Source of the DNA: JBMOPD01 sp049323615
GTDB lineage: Bacteria; Bacillota; Desulfotomaculia; Desulfotomaculales; Desulfocucumaceae
Direction of reading: 5' to 3'
Assembly: GCA_049323615.1 (NCBI GenBank)
Contig: JBMOPD010000093.1
Coordinates: 1 to 24,676 of the forward strand
Length of the DNA stretch: 24,676 bases
The notes under the pieces were generated by a model that made no database searches, was not told the origin of the DNA, and saw only the letters and a list, made by a program, of their open reading frames with translations. Below are positions 22,122 to 24,676 of this stretch, piece by piece (the first letter of the stretch is position 1; every line of letters begins with the position of its first letter). The translations under genes and the position numbers were made by a program.

Positions 22122-22134
22122 CGGGTGATAATTT

Positions 22135-23316
22135 ATGGAAAGAACGATACTGCTGGCCGATATGAACTCCTTTTTCGCCAGCGTGCACCAGGTGCTGGAT
22201 CCCGCTTTAAGAAACCGGCCCGTAATCGTGGGCGGAAGCCGGGAAAAAAGGCACGGCATTGTGCTGGCGGCCTCCTACGAGGCCAAGGCCCGGGGCGTCA
22301 AGACCGGCATGACCGTGGGGGAAGCCCGCCGGGCCTGTCCGGACGGCGTATTCGTGCCCCCCCAGCACCACCTCTATGTACACTTCTCCACCCGTATACT
22401 GAGGATAATGAATGACTTCACCCCCCTGGTGGAACCCTTTTCCATAGACGAAGCCTTCATGGATATTACCGGCTGCGGCAACCTGGTCGGAGAGCCGGCG
22501 GCCGCCGCCCGGCTGCTGAAGGACCGCATCCGCCGGGAGGTGGGCGTCCTGTGCAGCGTAGGCATAGGGCCGAACAAGCTGCTGGCCAAAATGGCCGCCG
22601 GAATGCAAAAGCCCGACGGCCTGACGGTCCTCACCCCGGAGGACGTGGCCGCCAGGCTGTGGCCCCTCCCGGTACGGGAACTGTTCGGCATCGGCCCCCG
22701 CTACGCACACCACCTCAGGTATTTCAACATCCACACCATCGGCGACCTGGCCAACTTCCCGGTGGAAGTCCTGAAAAGGCGCTTCGGAGTCACGGGTGAG
22801 GTGATGTGGTGGTCGGCCAACGGAGTGGACCACAGCCCGGTGGACCCCCATTCCCTGGACACCGCCGGGAGCGTCGGGCACCAGATCACACTGCCCCGGG
22901 ACTTCCGCCGCCGGGACGAAATAGCCGTGGTAATTCTTGAATTGAGCGATCTGGTGGCCAGGCGGGCCCGCCGGGGCGGCTACATGGGCAGAACGGTGGC
23001 GCTGACGCTTAAGGACAGCGATTTTAACTGGCTGGGCCGGTCCAGGACCCTGAAGGGGTATACCGACCTTCCGGAGGACCTCTACGAGGCCGGCACCCTG
23101 ATACTGGACAGGCACTGGCCCGGCTGCCCCGTCAGGATGGTGGGCCTGTCGCTGTCCGGGCTGGTTGAGAACGCCCCCTGGCAGGCCGACGTCTTCGGCC
23201 GCGCGGCCAGGCTCCGGCGGGTAGCCCTGGCCTGCGACGGGATTCGCAGCCGCTTCGGCGAAAAATCCATCAAGCGGGCATCCTCCCTGACCAGGGCCGG
23301 GGTGCTTTATGAATAG
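22135..23316 (+). CDS. dinB: Y-family DNA polymerase IV, SOS-controlled
   Basis: Error-prone translesion polymerase. Catalytic acidic residues are Asp9 in the N-terminal LLADMNSFFASV motif and Asp105-Glu106 in FSIDEAF. The palm/fingers region, the helix-hairpin-helix ELFGIGPRYAHHLRYFNIHTIGDLA (about 180-205) and the little-finger domain ending FGEKSIKRASSL are complete. The motif DMNSFF has Asn where E. coli Pol IV has Asp (DMDCFF), as in Firmicute UvrX/YqjW-like members. The chain stops at LTRAGVLYE with no clear extra clamp-binding tail. ATG 22135 follows GGGTGATAATTT. The promoter carries a LexA box. It overlaps the next gene by 8 bases, which suggests a partner. Confidence 0.94.
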   Translation: MERTILLADMNSFFASVHQVLDPALRNRPVIVGGSREKRHGIVLAASYEAKARGVKTGMTVGEARRACPDGVFVPPQHHLYVHFSTRILRIMNDFTPLVEPFSIDEAFMDITGCGNLVGEPAAAARLLKDRIRREVGVLCSVGIGPNKLLAKMAAGMQKPDGLTVLTPEDVAARLWPLPVRELFGIGPRYAHHLRYFNIHTIGDLANFPVEVLKRRFGVTGEVMWWSANGVDHSPVDPHSLDTAGSVGHQITLPRDFRRRDEIAVVILELSDLVARRARRGGYMGRTVALTLKDSDFNWLGRSRTLKGYTDLPEDLYEAGTLILDRHWPGCPVRMVGLSLSGLVENAPWQADVFGRAARLRRVALACDGIRSRFGEKSIKRASSLTRAGVLYE

Positions 23317-23620
23317 GGGCAACAAGCTGTGGGAAGGGCACCGGCTTTTAATTCCGGAACTGCGGGAAAAGGCGGTGGACACCTGCCGCCGCTGCGTATT
23401 CCTGGTAGCCGTGGTGGGCCGCGAGGAAACCCGGCCCGGCTGCGTGGCCGGGATAAAAAAATACGGCACCCTGCAAAAAAGGGTGCCCCGTGAAATTCAT
23501 GCCGCCGAACTGATCCGGCAGGCGGGGAAAGACGGCCTGGAGGAAGTCATCAGCCGCGGGGCCGACCCCGGCGCCCTGGCCTGCGGCCTTTTCCGGCCCA
23601 AAACCGGAACGAAAGAATAA
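23309..23620 (+). CDS. Small protein coupled to the Y-family polymerase (YolD-like N-terminus)
   Basis: A 103-residue protein whose ATG 23309 lies inside the polymerase's last codons (8-base overlap), so it is translationally coupled and shares SOS control. The N-terminus NRGNKLWEGHRLLIPELRE resembles the RG-x-W-x-L-PE pattern of YolD-like proteins that accompany UvrX-type polymerases; the rest (cysteines in TCRRC and RPGC, then KYGTLQKRVPREIHAAELI) does not clearly match. It may be a diverged YolD-like factor or a new polymerase accessory protein. Confidence 0.75.
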   Translation: MNRGNKLWEGHRLLIPELREKAVDTCRRCVFLVAVVGREETRPGCVAGIKKYGTLQKRVPREIHAAELIRQAGKDGLEEVISRGADPGALACGLFRPKTGTKE

Positions 23621-23639
23621 TTTGATATTATGTGTTTAC

Positions 23640-23858
23640 TTATATTTTGCTGTTGAAATACTCCTGTGTCACCTGAAGCTGCTTCTTTAATATTTCTTTC
23701 CACACGTTACCCTTTATTTGCCCGGAGCCCATGGAAACCTTTGTCCTTTTCAACGTGCCGTCCGGCATCTGCTTGCGAAAATAATAGTGATCAGTTTTCT
23801 TATATAGCTCCCAACCGTCTCTCTCGCAAAATCTCCTTAATTCATTCCAGCTAGGCAT
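23640..23858 (-). CDS. HicA-like mRNA interferase toxin
   Basis: A 72-residue double-stranded-RNA-binding-fold protein like HicA/YcfA toxins. It has an N-terminal helix (WNELRRFCERDGWEL), a candidate catalytic His24 in KKTDHYYFRK, a beta strand with basic residues (GTLKRTKVSMGSG) and a C-terminal helix (WKEILKKQLQVTQEYF), in the canonical order. The usual VP-H-E-I-GTL segment is replaced by VSMGSGQIKGNVW. Its ATG 23858 overlaps the last 8 bases of the antitoxin gene, giving an antitoxin-first order. Translation coupled to the antitoxin is expected. Confidence 0.8.
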   Translation of the reverse strand: MPSWNELRRFCERDGWELYKKTDHYYFRKQMPDGTLKRTKVSMGSGQIKGNVWKEILKKQLQVTQEYFNSKI

Positions 23859-24264
23859 TGATTAAACCTATAACCCCTTCAATGTCTTGCTGGATTAAGA
23901 CTTTAAGAACATAAGGGAAGTGCGGCTGGCGGTTGAGAGAATTATAGTAAAGCTGAAACTCCCCGAAATACTCATGTGCATACTCAACAAGCTCTTGGGC
24001 CAGGGCCTTTATAGCGGCAGCTTCGTTTTCAGCATTAACAACCAGGTCAAAATTCTCCAGGGAGGCTGTTACAGACCCATCGTCTTCTTTGACAAACTGA
24101 GCCTTAAAGGTGATGCCCTTAAGAAGGGTATTGGCATGATTTAAAGACAAGGACAAAAAATAATCCCGGTTGCGCTTGACTACCCGAGGCTTATTATGGA
24201 CAACCTCGTCAACAAACCTCCCCCAATCCCTCCGGACATCCGTGGCGTTTAAAACTTCTTGCAT
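23851..24264 (-). CDS. Antitoxin with Phd/YefM-like N-terminus and HicB-like body
   Basis: A 137-residue protein paired with the HicA-like toxin. The N-terminus MQEVLNATDVRRDWGRFVDEVVHNKPRVV followed by DYFLSLS looks like a Phd/YefM DNA-binding and dimerisation domain. The remainder, with KEDDGSVTASLENFDLVVNAENEAAAIKALAQELVEYAHEYF, looks like the HicB partial RNase H fold. Canonical HicB has the opposite order, with any DNA-binding domain at the C-terminus. ATG 24264 follows GGGGTGAAACT. A promoter and an operator-like repeat lie immediately upstream, as expected for autoregulation. Confidence 0.75.
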   Translation of the reverse strand: MQEVLNATDVRRDWGRFVDEVVHNKPRVVKRNRDYFLSLSLNHANTLLKGITFKAQFVKEDDGSVTASLENFDLVVNAENEAAAIKALAQELVEYAHEYFGEFQLYYNSLNRQPHFPYVLKVLIQQDIEGVIGLINA

Positions 24265-24281
24265 AGTTTCACCCCGTTTTT

Positions 24282-24331
24282 ATTATATAATATATACTTA
24301 GCGTACACAATGTGCACTATGTATATACTTA
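24282..24331 (-). promoter_or_regulatory. Promoter and operator of the toxin-antitoxin pair
   Basis: On the minus strand TTGTGT (24305-24310) and TATAAT (24282-24287) are 17 bases apart. GTACAC-AAT-GTGCAC (24303-24317), an inverted repeat with one mismatch, covers the -35. TATATACTTA occurs at 24291-24300 and again at 24322-24331. Binding of the antitoxin complex here would shut off the promoter. Confidence 0.65.
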
Positions 24332-24386
24332 AATAAAAACAACCGGCAATCCTTTGAAAAGCTGCTTAAAGAAATCAGGATGCTTT

Positions 24387-24521
24387 CGCCCGCACTAAAC
24401 ATATCTAATCTGAGGGCGTAGGGGAGGCTGTGCGAGTACAAGTCCGCCTCCGACACCAGGAAGCCAGTAATGGCAAGTGTTAAGGCCGGACAGGTGCGAA
24501 CTGTTTTACCTGTCCGGCCTT
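24387..24521 (+). ncRNA. Candidate structured RNA region of unknown class
   Basis: Four consecutive helices can form: CGCCC/GGGCG (24387-24391 with 24414-24418), GGAGGC/GCCTCC (24423-24428 with 24446-24451), ACAC/GTGT enclosing GCCA-GTAA-TGGC with a GNRA loop (24453-24480), and a perfect 14-pair stem (24482-24495 with 24508-24521). The last stem may also end the convergent korD-like gene, though its T-runs are short. The segment GTGCGAGTACAAGTCCGCC to GACACCA also resembles a tRNA 3' end, but no matching 5' acceptor arm is present. I cannot match it to a named riboswitch. Confidence 0.4.
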
Positions 24522-24533
24522 TCCCATTCGGCC

Positions 24534-24676
24534 CTATTCAATTTTAATGGCAAAGTCCGGGCAGACCATCAGGCACCTTAAGCAGCCCATGCATTTTTCA
24601 GTGTTGGCGGCCACCATGGGCTTGTAGCCGGAGGGGTTGAAGGACCCGGACACCCTGAACACGTCCGGGATGCAGA
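24534..24676 (-). CDS. korD: 2-oxoacid:ferredoxin oxidoreductase delta-type ferredoxin subunit (partial)
   Basis: The 3' end of a gene that continues beyond the window. The visible 46 residues end with a complete 4Fe-4S motif, KCMGCLRCLMVCPDFAIKIE (C-x2-C-x2-C-x3-C-P), preceded by FNPSGYKPMVAANTE and by a Cys that may close an earlier cluster. This arrangement, an FN-GY-P linker followed by a cluster ending CPDFAI, is typical of the small two-cluster subunit of 2-oxoglutarate or branched 2-oxoacid ferredoxin oxidoreductases. The other subunits would lie to the right or downstream elsewhere. A different ferredoxin cannot be excluded. Confidence 0.7.
   Translation of the reverse strand, partial: CIPDVFRVSGSFNPSGYKPMVAANTEKCMGCLRCLMVCPDFAIKIE

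Noticed and set aside
22207..23469. 420-codon minus-strand ORF opposite the Y-family polymerase
   Set aside because: Shadow of a high-GC coding region; composition rich in Gly, Pro, His and Ala with no domain, while the plus-strand frame is a clear polymerase.
24421..24459. Complete tRNA gene
   Set aside because: Only a 3'-end-like segment is visible; no matching 5' acceptor, D arm or anticodon arm can be placed upstream.

Overview
The window looks like chromosomal DNA from a GC-rich, spore-forming, anaerobic Firmicute of the Pelotomaculum/Desulfotomaculum (Peptococcaceae) type. The evidence is a CotF-like spore coat protein, a Gram-positive type LexA box, Firmicute-style ribosome binding sites with frequent GTG/TTG starts, two sigma54 activators with N-terminal sensory domains, and CoA-based acid catabolism with a ferredoxin-linked 2-oxoacid oxidoreductase subunit. 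The assignment comes from gene content only; no database search was possible.

Left part (1-3200): a small unknown protein (322-666), an endonuclease III-related glycosylase of the COG2231/MagIII type whose C-terminal tail is encoded by a dispersed hairpin repeat (817-1626), and threonine synthase on the opposite strand (1660-3165).

Catabolic part (3255-15810): two minus-strand units encode what looks like a complete dicarboxylate route, best explained as glutarate. Unit 1 (8265 to 3255) is a TAXI-type TRAP binding lipoprotein, a fused 4TM/12TM TRAP permease and a two-subunit glutaconate-type CoA transferase. Unit 2 (15734 to 12696) is an acyl-CoA dehydrogenase with a glutaryl-CoA-type carboxylate-binding Arg, a decarboxylase carboxyltransferase subunit and a biotin carrier protein. 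Between them lie two paralogous sigma54 enhancer-binding proteins. Each unit has a -24/-12 promoter with exact spacing, preceded by palindromes sharing the core TGC-N6-GCA, so the two units probably form one sigma54 regulon. One of the two activators (8932-10350) has a frameshift that destroys its DNA-binding helix. The membrane decarboxylase subunit is not in the window.

Right part (16050-24676): a CotF-like coat protein carrying a collagen-like Gly-X-Y tract made by 27-bp DNA repeats; an unlisted 42-residue acidic ORF divergent from an RMD1/DUF155 membrane protein; a helical 100-residue protein; then a four-gene operon of a tandem (double) dynamin-like GTPase with three small partners, the last with one membrane helix. 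This operon is the best candidate for an undescribed system. It is followed by a Y-family DNA polymerase with a LexA box inside its promoter and a coupled small partner gene, a HicA-like toxin with a Phd/HicB-like antitoxin, a structured-RNA-like region, and the 3' end of a korD-like ferredoxin subunit.

Three families of short dispersed repeats (a double hairpin with an ATTCTGG-rich arm, a CACAGAGG family, and a GGAGACAG family) are scattered in intergenic DNA and run into two coding ends.
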